A stretch of 64,000 bases of DNA from an uncultured Dongia sp. (GTDB lineage Bacteria; Pseudomonadota; Alphaproteobacteria; Dongiales; Dongiaceae): the NCBI RefSeq assembly GCF_936916975.1, contig NZ_CAKZGO010000022.1, positions 148,807 to 212,806 of the forward strand. The letters run 5' to 3'. Within the stretch, counting starts at the first letter, position 1. Each line of letters begins with the position of its first letter. Position numbers and translations under genes: made by a program. Below, one piece after another: positions 50,376 through 59,920 of the stretch. The notes beneath the pieces are model-generated. The model worked only from the letters and a program-made list of their open reading frames with translations. It was not told the DNA's origin and did no database searches.

Positions 50376-52031
50376 ATGTCCACAGCAGCTGACTCATATT
50401 CCGGCGGAATGGGGGGTATCGGTCTTCTCGACCGCGAACGCATCATCGCCAAACCAGGCTTCAACCGCTGGCTGGTACCGCCGGCAGCCCTCGCCATCCA
50501 TCTATGCATCGGCATGGCCTATGGCTTCAGCGTGTTCTGGCTGCCGCTCTCGCGCGCCATAGGTGTCACGGCACCCGTCGCCTGCGCCGATCTCACGCTT
50601 GTATCCGCGCTGTTCACAACCAGCTGCGATTGGCGCGTCGCCGATCTGGGCTGGATCTATACCTTGTTCTTCGTGCTGCTGGGTTCATCGGCCGCGATCT
50701 GGGGCGGCTGGCTGGAACGGTCCGGCCCGCGCAAGGCCGGCGTCGTATCGGCCGTCTGCTGGTGCGGTGGCATTGCGATTGCCGCCATTGGTGTGATGAC
50801 GCACCAATTGTGGCTGATGTGGGTCGGGGCCGGTGTCATCGGCGGGATCGGGCTGGGTCTCGGCTATATCTCGCCGGTCTCGACGCTGATCAAATGGTTT
50901 CCGGACCGCCGCGGCATGGCGACCGGCATGGCCATCATGGGTTTCGGCGGCGGTGCCATGATCGGCGCACCGCTGGCCGACAAGCTGATGGCGCATTTCA
51001 AGACGGCGGAATCAGTCGGCGTCTGGCAGACCTTCCTGGTGATGGCGGCGATCTACATCGTCTTCATGCTGGGTGGTGCGTTCAGCTATCGTATTCCGCC
51101 CGCCGGCTGGAAGCCTGAAGGCTGGACCGCACCGGCGACACAAAAAACCATGATCACCACGCGTCACGTACATCTTCGCGATGCACATAAGACGAAGCAG
51201 TTCTGGCTGATCTGGGCCGTGCTGTGCCTTAACGTCTCGGCCGGTATCGGTGTCATCGGCATGGCCTCGCCGATGCTGCAGGAAATCTTTGGCGGCCGTT
51301 TGATCGGTCTGCCGGAGCTGACCTTCACGCAGCTCGATGACGGGCAGAAGACCGCCATTGCCGCGATCGCCGCGGGCTTTGCCGGGCTGCTGTCGCTGTT
51401 CAACATCGGCGGTCGTTTCTTCTGGGCGTCGCTGTCCGACCGGATCGGGCGCAAGAACACCTATTTTGCGTTCTTCATCCTCGGCATCGTGCTCTATGCG
51501 CTGGCTCCTTCGGCAGCGCATATGGGCAGTCAGGTGCTGTTCGTCGCCATCTTCTGCATCATCCTGTCGATGTATGGCGGTGGCTTTGCAACCATCCCGG
51601 CCTATCTTGCGGACATTTTCGGCACGCAGTTCGTGGGTGCGATCCACGGACGGCTGCTGACGGCGTGGGCCACGGCCGGCATCATCGGTCCGGTGGTGGT
51701 CAACTACATCCGTGAATTCCAGATCAACGCCGGTGTGCCGCGCGAACAGGTCTATGATTTCACGATGTACATCCTGGTCGGCATGCTGGTGCTGGGCCTG
51801 ATTGCCAACGCCTTCATCAAGCCGCTGCCGGAAAAGTGGTTCATGTCGGATGCGGAAGTGGCGTCGCTGCAGGCGAAGACCGTCCTGCAGCAAAATGCTG
51901 CGACCGGCTCCTTCGGTATCGGCAGGGGTGGCCTCGACGGCAAGGCGGTGATCGCCTGGGCGGTGGTTGGTATTCCGATCCTGTGGGGTGTCTGGATGAC
52001 GCTGCAGAAGACGGTAGCTTTGTTCAACTAA
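50376..52031 (+). CDS. OFA-family (oxalate/formate antiporter-like) MFS transporter
   Basis: A 551-residue inner-membrane transporter of the major facilitator superfamily. Twelve helices start with WLVPPAALAIHLCIGMAYGFSVFWLPLS, and the OFA signature YISPVSTLIKWFPDRRGMATGMAIMGFGGGAMIGAPLADKL is present, with GGRFFWASLSDRIGRKNTYF as the MFS A-motif copy. It is longer than OxlT because of an insert between helices 1 and 2 (CADLTLVSALFTTSCDWRVADLG) and a longer C-terminus. The substrate is probably a carboxylate, but only the family is known. The sigma-54 promoter and twin activator sites put it under the adjacent two-component system. ATG 50376 follows GGGAG. Confidence 0.9.
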   Translation: MSTAADSYSGGMGGIGLLDRERIIAKPGFNRWLVPPAALAIHLCIGMAYGFSVFWLPLSRAIGVTAPVACADLTLVSALFTTSCDWRVADLGWIYTLFFVLLGSSAAIWGGWLERSGPRKAGVVSAVCWCGGIAIAAIGVMTHQLWLMWVGAGVIGGIGLGLGYISPVSTLIKWFPDRRGMATGMAIMGFGGGAMIGAPLADKLMAHFKTAESVGVWQTFLVMAAIYIVFMLGGAFSYRIPPAGWKPEGWTAPATQKTMITTRHVHLRDAHKTKQFWLIWAVLCLNVSAGIGVIGMASPMLQEIFGGRLIGLPELTFTQLDDGQKTAIAAIAAGFAGLLSLFNIGGRFFWASLSDRIGRKNTYFAFFILGIVLYALAPSAAHMGSQVLFVAIFCIILSMYGGGFATIPAYLADIFGTQFVGAIHGRLLTAWATAGIIGPVVVNYIREFQINAGVPREQVYDFTMYILVGMLVLGLIANAFIKPLPEKWFMSDAEVASLQAKTVLQQNAATGSFGIGRGGLDGKAVIAWAVVGIPILWGVWMTLQKTVALFN

Positions 52032-52045
52032 GTTTCGGCTAACAG

Positions 52046-52084
52046 AGGCCGCTCTTCGGTTCAATCAGGGCTGGAGAGCGGCCT
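52046..52084. terminator. Shared hairpin between the transporter and the sugar kinase genes
   Basis: AGGCCGCTCT (52046-52055) pairs with AGAGCGGCCT (52075-52084), a perfect 10-bp stem spanning the stop codon of the convergent kinase gene. A T-rich stretch follows on the plus strand (TCAGTTTGTTG). Likely a terminator for the transporter. Confidence 0.55.
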
Positions 52085-52985
52085 TCAGTTTGTTGAAAGG
52101 TGTGAGCGCCCCGCGGACACCGATGGCAGCGGCCGCGACGCGGTGCGCGATCCGGGTGGCCGCCTGCGGATCCTCACCGGTCAGGCGCGCATAGAGATAG
52201 GCGCCGTTGAAGGCGTCGCCGGCGCCCGACGTATCGACCAATTGTGCTGCCTTCGCCGCGGGAATCTGTTCAATGCCGGCTGCCGTACCTAGTCGCGCCG
52301 GATTGCCACCATCTTTCACGATGAATTCCGGCACGCCGAGATCGCGCAGCCGTCCTGCCGTGGCGTCGGGTGTCGCGTCGCCGAACAGCTGCTTCTCGTC
52401 GTCATGGGTTGGCAGGGCAAAGTCGGCAAGCTGAAGTGCCGCCGTGATCGCGGCCTTCGCCTCATCCTGCGATGGCCACAATCTGGCGCGGTAATTGGGG
52501 TCGAAAGCGAGCCTGCTGCCGGCCGCGCGCGCTTGCGCAAGTGCGCGCATCAGCGTGGCCCGCGCCGCCGGTTCGAGAATGGCGAGCGTGATGCCGGAGA
52601 AATAGATGAGGTCACGGCCGGCAAGACTGGCCGCAAGCAACGCCGCGTCGTCGGCAAGGCGGCGGGCGGCGGCATCGCTGCGCCAATAGGTGAAGCTGCG
52701 CTCATGACCCTCGAGGGTGATCGCATAGAGTCCGGGCCGGCGGCCGGGGAGGCGTGGGCTATCCGCCGTGCCGATCTGGTGGCTCGCGAAGAAGGCCAGT
52801 TGCTGGCGCGAGAAGTCATCGTCGCCGAAGGCCGAGATATAGTCGGTCCGCACGGAATCGGGCAGCAGGCCGCGCAGCGTCCACAGCGTGTTGAAGGTGT
52901 CGCCGGCAAAGCCCATACGCCAGGCGCCATTGCCGTCAGGCGCGAACTCGACCATGCACTCGCCCACGGACGCTATGCTCTTCAC
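52065..52985 (-). CDS. kdgK: PfkB-family sugar kinase, probable 2-keto-3-deoxygluconate kinase
   Basis: A 306-residue ribokinase-type kinase. The N-terminal MKSIASVGECMVEFAP and GFAGDTFNTLWTLRG (G-G/A-D-x-x-N), then RPGLYAITLEGHERSFTYWRSDAAARRL, and the catalytic C-terminal motif DTSGAGDAFNGAYLYARL (D-x-x-G-A-G-D). The Y-W-R-x-D-x-A-A-R-x-L block is typical of KDG kinases. It would make KDPG for the aldolase encoded at 58 kb, feeding hexuronate breakdown into the same pathway. The symbol is assigned by family resemblance only. Confidence 0.75.
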   Translation of the reverse strand: MKSIASVGECMVEFAPDGNGAWRMGFAGDTFNTLWTLRGLLPDSVRTDYISAFGDDDFSRQQLAFFASHQIGTADSPRLPGRRPGLYAITLEGHERSFTYWRSDAAARRLADDAALLAASLAGRDLIYFSGITLAILEPAARATLMRALAQARAAGSRLAFDPNYRARLWPSQDEAKAAITAALQLADFALPTHDDEKQLFGDATPDATAGRLRDLGVPEFIVKDGGNPARLGTAAGIEQIPAAKAAQLVDTSGAGDAFNGAYLYARLTGEDPQAATRIAHRVAAAAIGVRGALTPFNKLKAALQP

Positions 52986-53344
52986 GGGGTTCCTCGCTGT
53001 TTTGGGGATCGGCTGACGGGCCGCAGCCTTAGCATGCTGGGATCGGGTGGCAAAGTTGGGGGTCCCAAGTCACCTATGATTATGATTAATACGTCAAAGC
53101 GTAATACGCTTACTGCACTATTTACGCTTTGGGGCTTGGACGAACGCAGGCGGAACCTATCGGGACCGGGCGACCGGAACCGCCTTGTGGATCGGAATCT
53201 GCGTCAATACAATCACTTGATGGCACACACTTCAGAGATTAGTGTCGTTCCCGGCTTGTGCTGGTTTGTACCGGTTCCGAGTCGCATCCGAGTCGCGCTT
53301 TGATGTAGCTTGCATTTTTGCCCTTCTGGGCCAGGGTTTCGAGA
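52986..53344. promoter_or_regulatory. Divergent region with a compound operator at 53095-53131
   Basis: A 359-bp spacer between divergent kdgK and the aminotransferase gene. CAAAGCGTAA (53095-53104) is exactly complementary to TTACGCTTTG (53122-53131). Within the first copy AGCGTA-A-TACGCT (53098-53110) is itself a 13-bp palindrome, giving three half-sites of TACGCTT. A run of AT-rich TATGATTATGATTAAT (53076-53091) adjoins. This looks like an operator for a regulator not in the window. Confidence 0.55.
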
Positions 53345-54586
53345 ATGAATCAGGATCGCGTCGAGTCGCTCGCCCAGTTCCACCCTTTCACCCGGCTCAA
53401 CAAGCTGCTGGAAACCGTGCAACCGGGGGGCGGCAATACGCCTTTGCTGTTATCGCTGGGCGAGCCGCAATTCCAGCCGCCGGCCTTTGCGCTGGACGCC
53501 ATCGCTAACGCAAAAGAGACATGGGCGAAATATCCGCCGACCGCGGGCACGGCGGAATTCCGCGCCGCGGCCAAGGCCTGGGTGGTGCGGCGCTATGGGA
53601 TCGAGGCCGCCTTCATCGATGCCGACAAGATGATCGTGCCGGTATCGGGCACCCGCGAGGCGCTGTTTCACATAGCACTTTCCGCCGTGGCCCTAGGTGC
53701 GCCCAAGGGCAAGGGGAAGGTCCTGATGGCCAACCCGTTCTATCACACCTATGCCGGGGCGGCGGTGGTGGCTGGCGGTGAGCCCGCGTTTCTGCCGGCG
53801 GGACCGGAGACCGGCTTCCTGCCGGACCCGGATGCCGTGCCGAAAGAACTGCTCGATCAAGCGGCCATGATCTATCTGTGCTCGCCGGCCAATCCGCAAG
53901 GCTCGGTGGGGTCAGCGGATTTCTGGCAGCGCTGGCTGGCGCTCGCACGCCGCCACGATTTCCTGATCGCCGCCGACGAATGTTATGCCGAGATCTACAG
54001 CGACGCGCCGCCGCCGGGCGCCATCGAAGCGGCACAGCTGAGCGGGTCATGCGACAACCTGTTGGTCTTTCATTCGCTCTCAAAGCGATCCAGCGCACCT
54101 GGCATGCGCTCCGGCTTCGTTGCGGGCGATGCGCGATATATTTCGAGGGCTGCGCAACTGATCAATTACGGCGGTGTTGCGGTGCCGCTGCCGGTGTTGG
54201 CGGCGTCGACCCTGCTGTGGTCGGACGAGGCGCATGTGGTGGAAAATCGCGCACGCTATCAGGCGAGCTTCGATCTGGCACAGCAAGCGTTGGGACCGAT
54301 CTTTGGCCACGTGAAGCCAGCCGGCGGTTTCTTCCTGTGGCTCGATGTCGGCGATGGCGAGAAGGCGGCGGTGGAGTTGTGGCGTCAGGCGGCGATCAAG
54401 GTGCTGCCGGGCGGCTACATGGCCAGGGTCGATGCGCGCGGTTATAATCCGGGGGCGTCTTTTATTCGCGTGGCGCTGGTTTATGAACCGGCGCAGCTCG
54501 AAGGCGCGTTGGGTCGCATGGCAGCGGTGTTGAGGTCGGTCGTCGGCGAAGGTGCTGCGTCCAGAGTTTCAAGTAGGGGTCGATGA
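53345..54586 (+). CDS. Class I/II PLP-dependent aminotransferase (DapC-like)
   Basis: A 413-residue PLP enzyme of fold type I. Key marks are [27 protein letters not shown], the aromatic-stacking region [27 protein letters not shown] (N-P-x-G), the acidic ring partner [15 protein letters not shown], and the Schiff-base lysine in [18 protein letters not shown] (S-L-S-K-R-S). It closely follows the pattern of succinyldiaminopimelate aminotransferase DapC, acting in lysine/cell-wall precursor synthesis. The 3' end overlaps ftsK by 4 bp (ATGA), coupling the two genes. Specific substrate is inferred from the pattern. Confidence 0.85.
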   Translation: MNQDRVESLAQFHPFTRLNKLLETVQPGGGNTPLLLSLGEPQFQPPAFALDAIANAKETWAKYPPTAGTAEFRAAAKAWVVRRYGIEAAFIDADKMIVPVSGTREALFHIALSAVALGAPKGKGKVLMANPFYHTYAGAAVVAGGEPAFLPAGPETGFLPDPDAVPKELLDQAAMIYLCSPANPQGSVGSADFWQRWLALARRHDFLIAADECYAEIYSDAPPPGAIEAAQLSGSCDNLLVFHSLSKRSSAPGMRSGFVAGDARYISRAAQLINYGGVAVPLPVLAASTLLWSDEAHVVENRARYQASFDLAQQALGPIFGHVKPAGGFFLWLDVGDGEKAAVELWRQAAIKVLPGGYMARVDARGYNPGASFIRVALVYEPAQLEGALGRMAAVLRSVVGEGAASRVSSRGR

Positions 54587-57084
54587 GCATGGCAGGCAAT
54601 GGAGCACGAGGCGGCGGCATGGCACTGCAATCCGGTTTTGGTTTCGGCGGTCCGGGCGGGTTCACATCCTTCGTGCAGCGGCGCTTGCTGGAAGGTCTCG
54701 GCATCGTGCTGGTGCTGGCGGGCCTTGCTTATCTGCTGGCGCTGCTGACGGCCAACGGTGCCGATCCCAGCTTCAACCGCGCCGCCGATCAGCCGGTCGC
54801 CAATGTCATGGGCGGGCCTGGCGCTGTCTTTGCCGATTTTCTGCTGCAGGGCTTGGGTCTCGCCGCACTCGTGCCGCCGGCGGCACTGATCGCCTGGGGT
54901 GTCGCATTGTTGCGCGATCATGGCATCGACCGCATGTGGCTGAAACTCATCCTGTTACCGCTGACCAGCGTGCTCATCGCCGCGGCCTTTGCTGCCTTGC
55001 CGGGCACCGGTACCTGGCCGTGGATCGCTGGCCTCGGCGGTCTCGCCGGCCATATGCTGCTGGTGGGGTCTGACGGTGCCGGCGGCATCACCGGCCTCAT
55101 GGCGCAATTTGCCGGCATGGATGCGGCGTTGGCAAGCCGCTTGCTCGCGATGGCGTTTCTGGCCTTAGGGCTGACGGCGCTCTATTACAGCCTCGGTATC
55201 GGCCTCGGTGGTTATGTGCGCTTCGGCCGCGGTGTCGCGCGCATGGGGCGCAACATGGGCGAGGTGATCGACCGTGGCCGCAGCGGTCTCGGTGCGGGCG
55301 GGTTCAAGCTGCGCCTGCCGCGCTTTGGCCGACGCGACGATGACGAGGATGCACGGGACACTGCGCGGCGCGAACCGCGTCTTGCCGGTGCTGCGGTCGA
55401 ACGCAGCCGGGTTGCGATCGAGATGCCGAGCCGCGCCGCCGAGAGCGAGGTCTATGAGCGGTCGGGCCGTGAGAAAACGGAGCGGCTGGTGGTGACGCCG
55501 AGCCCGCGGCAAAAGGAAAAGGCGAAGCCCGCCAAAAAGGATTCGCGTCAGGCCAAACTGGTGCTGGAAGAAAGCGAATTCGAATTGCCGCCGATCGACA
55601 TCCTGGCCATGCCGACCGCCAATCTCGCTGTCCAGCGCATCAATGAAGAGAGCCTGGAGAAGAACGCGCGCCTGCTGGAAACCGTGCTCGACGATTTCGG
55701 CGTCAAAGGCGACATCGTCAAGGTGCGCCCCGGTCCGGTGGTCACGCTCTACGAACTCGAACCAGCCCCCGGCACCAAGACCAGCCGCGTCGTGGGTCTG
55801 GCCGACGATGTCGCGCGCTCGATGAGCGCTGTCTCGGTACGTATCGCCGTGGTACCTGGCCGCAGCGTCATCGGCATCGAGTTGCCGAACCGCGAGCGCG
55901 AGGTGGTGGCGTTCCGCGAGCTCATCGAAGATGACAGCTACCAGAATTCGCAGAGCCGCCTGGCGCTGGTACTCGGCAAGGATATCGGCGGCGCACCGAT
56001 CGTGGTCGATCTTGCACGCATGCCGCATCTCCTCATCGCCGGCACCACCGGCTCCGGCAAGTCGGTTGCGATCAATACGATGATCCTGTCGCTGCTCTAT
56101 CGCCTCACGCCAGAGCAGTGCAAGTTCATCATGATTGATCCGAAGATGCTGGAACTCTCCGTCTATGACGGTATCCCGCATCTCCTCTCGCCGGTCGTGA
56201 CCGAACCCAAGAAGGCGATCGTCGCCTTGCGCTGGGTGGTTCGCGAGATGGAGAATCGCTACCGTGCCATGTCGCGCCTCGGCGTGCGTAACATCGACGG
56301 CTTCAACCAGCGCTTGGAACAGGCCCGGTTGGCCGGTGAAACCTTGTTGCGCCGCGTGCAGACCGGCTTTGATCCGGAGACCGGCCAGCCGATCTATGAG
56401 GAAGAGCCGTTCGACCTCACCGCCCTGCCGTTCATCGTGGTGGTGGTCGACGAAATGGCCGACCTCATGCTGGTCGCCGGCAAGGAGATCGAGGCCGCGA
56501 TCCAGCGCCTGGCGCAGATGGCGCGCGCTGCCGGCATTCATATTATCATGGCAACACAAAGGCCGTCGGTCGACGTCATCACCGGCACCATCAAGGCCAA
56601 TTTCCCGACCCGCATCAGCTTCCACGTCACCACCAAGATCGACAGCCGAACAATTCTTGGTGAGATGGGCGCGGAGCAGCTGTTGGGACAGGGCGACATG
56701 CTCTATATGGCCAATGGCGGTCGCATCACCCGCGTTCACGGCCCGTTCGTTTCGGACCGGGAAGTTGAATCGATCGTGCGGTTCCTGAAGGAACAGGGTG
56801 AGCCGGCTTACGTTGAGGAAGTGACGCAGGACGATGAAGAGGCCGGCGGCATTGAAGGATTTGACGGTGAACCGGGCGGTGGCTCCGGCGACGAACTCTA
56901 TGACAAGGCGGTGGCCATCATCACGCGCGAAAAGAAGGCCTCGGTCAGCTTCGTGCAGCGGCATCTCCAGATCGGCTATAACCGGGCCGCGCGCATCATC
57001 GAGCGCATGGAGAAGGAAGGCGTTGTCAGCACCGCCAACCATGTCGGCAAGCGCGAAGTGCTTGCCCGCGGGATGGATGACTAA
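54583..57084 (+). CDS. ftsK: DNA translocase FtsK
   Basis: A 833-residue divisome-anchored DNA pump that clears the chromosome terminus and activates XerCD. Four to five N-terminal helices ([22 protein letters not shown] ... [30 protein letters not shown]) are followed by a short basic/acidic linker (about residues 230-330). The alpha-beta motor has Walker A GTTGSGKS (residues 487-494) and Walker [13 protein letters not shown] (Asp623). The C-terminal gamma winged helix ([43 protein letters not shown]) recognises KOPS. The linker is much shorter than in E. coli. lolA follows. Confidence 0.96.
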   Translation: MSMAGNGARGGGMALQSGFGFGGPGGFTSFVQRRLLEGLGIVLVLAGLAYLLALLTANGADPSFNRAADQPVANVMGGPGAVFADFLLQGLGLAALVPPAALIAWGVALLRDHGIDRMWLKLILLPLTSVLIAAAFAALPGTGTWPWIAGLGGLAGHMLLVGSDGAGGITGLMAQFAGMDAALASRLLAMAFLALGLTALYYSLGIGLGGYVRFGRGVARMGRNMGEVIDRGRSGLGAGGFKLRLPRFGRRDDDEDARDTARREPRLAGAAVERSRVAIEMPSRAAESEVYERSGREKTERLVVTPSPRQKEKAKPAKKDSRQAKLVLEESEFELPPIDILAMPTANLAVQRINEESLEKNARLLETVLDDFGVKGDIVKVRPGPVVTLYELEPAPGTKTSRVVGLADDVARSMSAVSVRIAVVPGRSVIGIELPNREREVVAFRELIEDDSYQNSQSRLALVLGKDIGGAPIVVDLARMPHLLIAGTTGSGKSVAINTMILSLLYRLTPEQCKFIMIDPKMLELSVYDGIPHLLSPVVTEPKKAIVALRWVVREMENRYRAMSRLGVRNIDGFNQRLEQARLAGETLLRRVQTGFDPETGQPIYEEEPFDLTALPFIVVVVDEMADLMLVAGKEIEAAIQRLAQMARAAGIHIIMATQRPSVDVITGTIKANFPTRISFHVTTKIDSRTILGEMGAEQLLGQGDMLYMANGGRITRVHGPFVSDREVESIVRFLKEQGEPAYVEEVTQDDEEAGGIEGFDGEPGGGSGDELYDKAVAIITREKKASVSFVQRHLQIGYNRAARIIERMEKEGVVSTANHVGKREVLARGMDD

Positions 57085-57117
57085 GGCTTCGATGATTAAT
57101 CGAAAGGTTTCCCAATC

Positions 57118-57783
57118 TTGACTGATTCCACTGTCTCCCGCCGCCATCTCATGACCATGGCCGGCAGCCTCGCGCTGTTGGCGGCGCCCCTGCTTGTAGC
57201 CCTGGGTCCTTTGGCACGGCCGGCTTTTGCGCGCGCAGTGCCGGCGAATCTGATGCCCGAGGACAATGCTGATCTCAAGCGCATCCAGGACTACCTCAAC
57301 GGCATCACGACGATGAAGGCGAAGTTCCAACAATATTCCGAGAAGGGCGGCATCGCCTTCGGGAATATCTATCTGAAGCGGCCGGGCTTTATCCGCATCG
57401 AATACGAGCCGCCGTCACCTATGCTGATCGTTTCCGACAGCGTGTCGCTGCATTACTACGATCCTGAGCTCGACCAGATCAACCGCGTGCCAGTCTCGGC
57501 CTCGCCGCTGTGGTTTTTGCTCAAGGACAATATCGAACTGGGCGGCGACGTTACCGTGACGGCTTTCAAGCGTTCCCCGGCCGCGTTCGAGATCAGTATC
57601 CGCCAGACCGACGATGCCGATGAAGGCAAGGTGATCCTGGAACTCGGCGACCGGCCGCTGGAATTGCGGCAATGGATCGTCGTTGACCAGAAGAGCCAGG
57701 AAGTCCGCGTCGGCCTGTTCGAGGCCCAGTTCGGCGTTGAGCTGGAGCAGGAGTTGTTCAGGGTGCCGAAGAAGAAGAGCTGA
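57118..57783 (+). CDS. lolA: Outer-membrane lipoprotein carrier protein LolA
   Basis: A 221-residue periplasmic chaperone that ferries lipoproteins from LolCDE to the outer membrane. An N-terminal signal (SRRHLMTMAGSLALLAAPLLVALGPL) precedes the LolA fold (DLKRIQDYLNGITTMKAKFQQYSEKGGIAFGNIYLKRPGFIRIEYEPPSPMLIVSDSVSLHYYDPELDQINRVPVSASPLWFLLKD). No ATG fits upstream; TTG 57118 with AAAGG ten bases earlier is the best start, and an internal ATG 57151 would shorten the signal. With the TTG start, S-R-R-H-L-M looks twin-arginine-like, unusual for LolA. The ftsK-lolA order is widely conserved. Confidence 0.88.
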   Translation: MTDSTVSRRHLMTMAGSLALLAAPLLVALGPLARPAFARAVPANLMPEDNADLKRIQDYLNGITTMKAKFQQYSEKGGIAFGNIYLKRPGFIRIEYEPPSPMLIVSDSVSLHYYDPELDQINRVPVSASPLWFLLKDNIELGGDVTVTAFKRSPAAFEISIRQTDDADEGKVILELGDRPLELRQWIVVDQKSQEVRVGLFEAQFGVELEQELFRVPKKKS

Positions 57784-57786
57784 CCC

Positions 57787-58296
57787 TTATTTGGCCCAGC
57801 GATAGTCGCAAAAGGCCATCAGCTTGTTCACAGTCTTGCCGTCGCTGGAAAGCGGCATGACGACGGATCCAACCTCACAGAGCCGGGGATTGGGCGCTGC
57901 CCAGGGCTCCTGATCGTAGACCACCACGCCGCGTTCTGCCGCCAGTGAATATGTCTCCAACCCGAATTCCGGTGTGACGGCAAAGACATGCTCTTTGACG
58001 TCCTTGCCGGTTGGGTCGTAACCGCGCGCTTCGACCTCATCGGTGCCGACCAGGCGATAGGCTAGGTGTAGCGGATTGTGAGTGACATCGATCAGAATGA
58101 TTCCAGGTAGCAAGTCGCGAATCTCGTTGGGATCAATGTCGGCACGTGACGGCATCGATCGACCCCGGCGCTTGCTGTCCCAGTATTCATAGGCACGTCG
58201 AATTCGCGGCGTGCAAAGCGCCAGGAAGCCCGGTCCGATGATGCGTTGATATTGACTGCGCTCTCCCAAGATTTCCTCAATCGATGACAAAAGCAT
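57787..58296 (-). CDS. PAS_5-domain protein
   Basis: A 169-residue soluble single-domain protein of the alphaproteobacterial PAS_5 family. Conserved stretches are RRAYEYWDSKRRGRSMPSRADIDPNEIRDLLPGIILIDVTHNPLHLAYRLVGTDEVEARGYDPTGKDVKEHVFA and the end CEVGSVVMPLSSDGKTVNKLMAFCDYRWAK. The W-D-x-K-R-x-G-R-x-M-P-x-R-x-D-I-D-P motif is the family's best mark. Members are thought to sense small molecules, but none is known in detail. The gene stands 3 bp from the convergent lolA stop and 30 bp downstream of the glycolytic operon's last gene start side, so it may be cotranscribed with that operon. Confidence 0.78.
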   Translation of the reverse strand: MLLSSIEEILGERSQYQRIIGPGFLALCTPRIRRAYEYWDSKRRGRSMPSRADIDPNEIRDLLPGIILIDVTHNPLHLAYRLVGTDEVEARGYDPTGKDVKEHVFAVTPEFGLETYSLAAERGVVVYDQEPWAAPNPRLCEVGSVVMPLSSDGKTVNKLMAFCDYRWAK

Positions 58297-58325
58297 AAAC
58301 CTAATACGGTTATGCTAAGCCATCC

Positions 58326-58955
58326 TCAGACATGTGTCGACGCAACAAACTGATGGCTGAGCGCCTTGATCTCTTCCCATTTCTTTTCCTGGACCATCTT
58401 CCGCGGCGCCGGCATCGATGAGCCGACCGCGGCGACATGAGCGAGTGCCAGATAATCTTTGGCATTGTCGGACGAGACGCCGCCGGTCGGGCAGAAATGA
58501 TTATCGGGAAACACATCGCCCCAGGCCTTCAAGGTAGCGGGGCCGCCGAGGGTCGAGGCTGGGAAGAATTTGAAGGCATCGAGGCCGAGTGCGCGGCCAC
58601 GCATCACTTCGCCCGGCGTTGCGGTGCCGGGGAGGTAGAGCACGCCCAGATCCAGCGCGAGTTTCACCAGGTCTTCCGAGAAGCCGGGGCTGACGGCGAA
58701 GTCGGCGCCTGCGGCGTGGGCGCGTTTCAGATCATCCGCTGAGAGCACGGTGCCGACGCCAACCGAGAGGCCCTCGACGACTCCCTTGAGGCGCTTGATG
58801 GCCTCAAGCCCGGCGGCGGTGCGCAGGGTTATCTCCATGCTGCTGAGGCCGCCGGCACGCAGCGCCTGTGCCAGCGGCAGCGCATCCTCGATCGCGTCGA
58901 TGACGATAACGGGGATGGCACGGGATTTCCGGATGAGGGCGGCGATGGGTGTCAT
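58326..58955 (-). CDS. eda: 2-dehydro-3-deoxyphosphogluconate aldolase (KDPG aldolase)
   Basis: A 209-residue class I aldolase that splits KDPG into pyruvate and glyceraldehyde 3-phosphate, the last step of the Entner-Doudoroff pathway. Markers are IPVIVIDAIEDALPLAQALRAGGLSSMEITLRT (E of the active site), VGVGTVLSADD, FAVSPGFSEDL, YLPGTATPGEVMRG and the Schiff-base lysine in LDAFKFFPAS, then FCPTGGVSSDNAKDYLAL. It overlaps glk by 4 bp and ends the zwf-pgl-edd-glk-eda operon. Confidence 0.95.
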   Translation of the reverse strand: MTPIAALIRKSRAIPVIVIDAIEDALPLAQALRAGGLSSMEITLRTAAGLEAIKRLKGVVEGLSVGVGTVLSADDLKRAHAAGADFAVSPGFSEDLVKLALDLGVLYLPGTATPGEVMRGRALGLDAFKFFPASTLGGPATLKAWGDVFPDNHFCPTGGVSSDNAKDYLALAHVAAVGSSMPAPRKMVQEKKWEEIKALSHQFVASTHV

Positions 58956-59920
58956 TGGTCACCTTGTGCGTTGAGCGTGGCGGCAGCCCCCAGCAGAGCC
59001 AGGGTGTTGTCGAGAATGACGAAGATCGGCATGGCGGTAAGCAGCGAGGAGAGGCGCCCCTTATTGGTGAAGCGTTCCTCGAACTTGCTGTCGAGCAGGA
59101 TGGGCAGCAGGCGCGGCACGATGCCGCCGCCGATATAGACGCCACCGCTGGACCCCAGGATCAGCGCAAGATCCCCGGCGGCCGAGCCCAGAATGGCGCA
59201 GAAGCGGCGCAGCGCATCGCGGGCGATGCGTTCGCCCTGCTCGAGACCGCGCGCGGTGATCTCCGCCGGCGTCGGGCGCTCAGCGGGTTTGCCGGCCTGG
59301 ACCGAGAGAAATTCATAGATGTTCACCAGCCCTTCGCCGGAGAGCAGGCGCTCGCAGGAGACGCGGCCAAAGCGCGCCTGCAGATAACGCAGCAGCTCGA
59401 TCTCCAGATCGTCCTGTGGTGCGAAGTTGACATGGCCGCCTTCGCCGGCCAGCGCCACCCAACCGCCATGCCGGTCGCAGATGAGACCCGAGACGCCAAA
59501 GCCGGTACCTGGCCCCAGCACCGCGCGGGCACCCATGGGCTCGATCGTGCCGGGGCGGATGGCGTGGAGGCCGGCCGGCTTCACATGCGGGACCCCCAAG
59601 GCGAGGGCTTCGAAATCGTTCACGGTCTCAAAACGCGACCAGCCGAAATGCGCGGCGGTTTCCTTGCGCGAGAAATGCCAGGTCGAATTGGTGAATTCGA
59701 TCTGGTCATCACGCGCGGGGCAGGCAACGGCAAAGCAGGCCTCGGTCGGTGTGGCTTCCGCCCAATCGAGATAGGTGGTGATCGCGTTGTCGATGTTCGG
59801 ATAGTCGGCGGCGGACAGCGTCTTCAGCCGCTCCAGGCCATCGACACCGGGCCGGCGCAGAGCGAAACGCGCATTGGTACCGCCGATATCGGCGACGAGG
59901 GCGAGGCTGCGCGCACTCAT
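58952..59920 (-). CDS. glk: Glucokinase
   Basis: A 322-residue ATP-dependent hexokinase-type glucokinase. The phosphate-binding motif is [15 protein letters not shown] (D-I-G-G-T-N-x-R), followed by the glucose-binding [24 protein letters not shown] (active-site D nearby), [14 protein letters not shown] (G-P-G-T-G-x-G), and LVNIYEFLS and [14 protein letters not shown] (third phosphate motif). Glucose 6-phosphate feeds the dehydrogenase encoded first in the same operon. Both ends overlap their neighbours by 4 bp, so the operon's five genes are coupled. Confidence 0.95.
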   Translation of the reverse strand: MSARSLALVADIGGTNARFALRRPGVDGLERLKTLSAADYPNIDNAITTYLDWAEATPTEACFAVACPARDDQIEFTNSTWHFSRKETAAHFGWSRFETVNDFEALALGVPHVKPAGLHAIRPGTIEPMGARAVLGPGTGFGVSGLICDRHGGWVALAGEGGHVNFAPQDDLEIELLRYLQARFGRVSCERLLSGEGLVNIYEFLSVQAGKPAERPTPAEITARGLEQGERIARDALRRFCAILGSAAGDLALILGSSGGVYIGGGIVPRLLPILLDSKFEERFTNKGRLSSLLTAMPIFVILDNTLALLGAAATLNAQGDQ

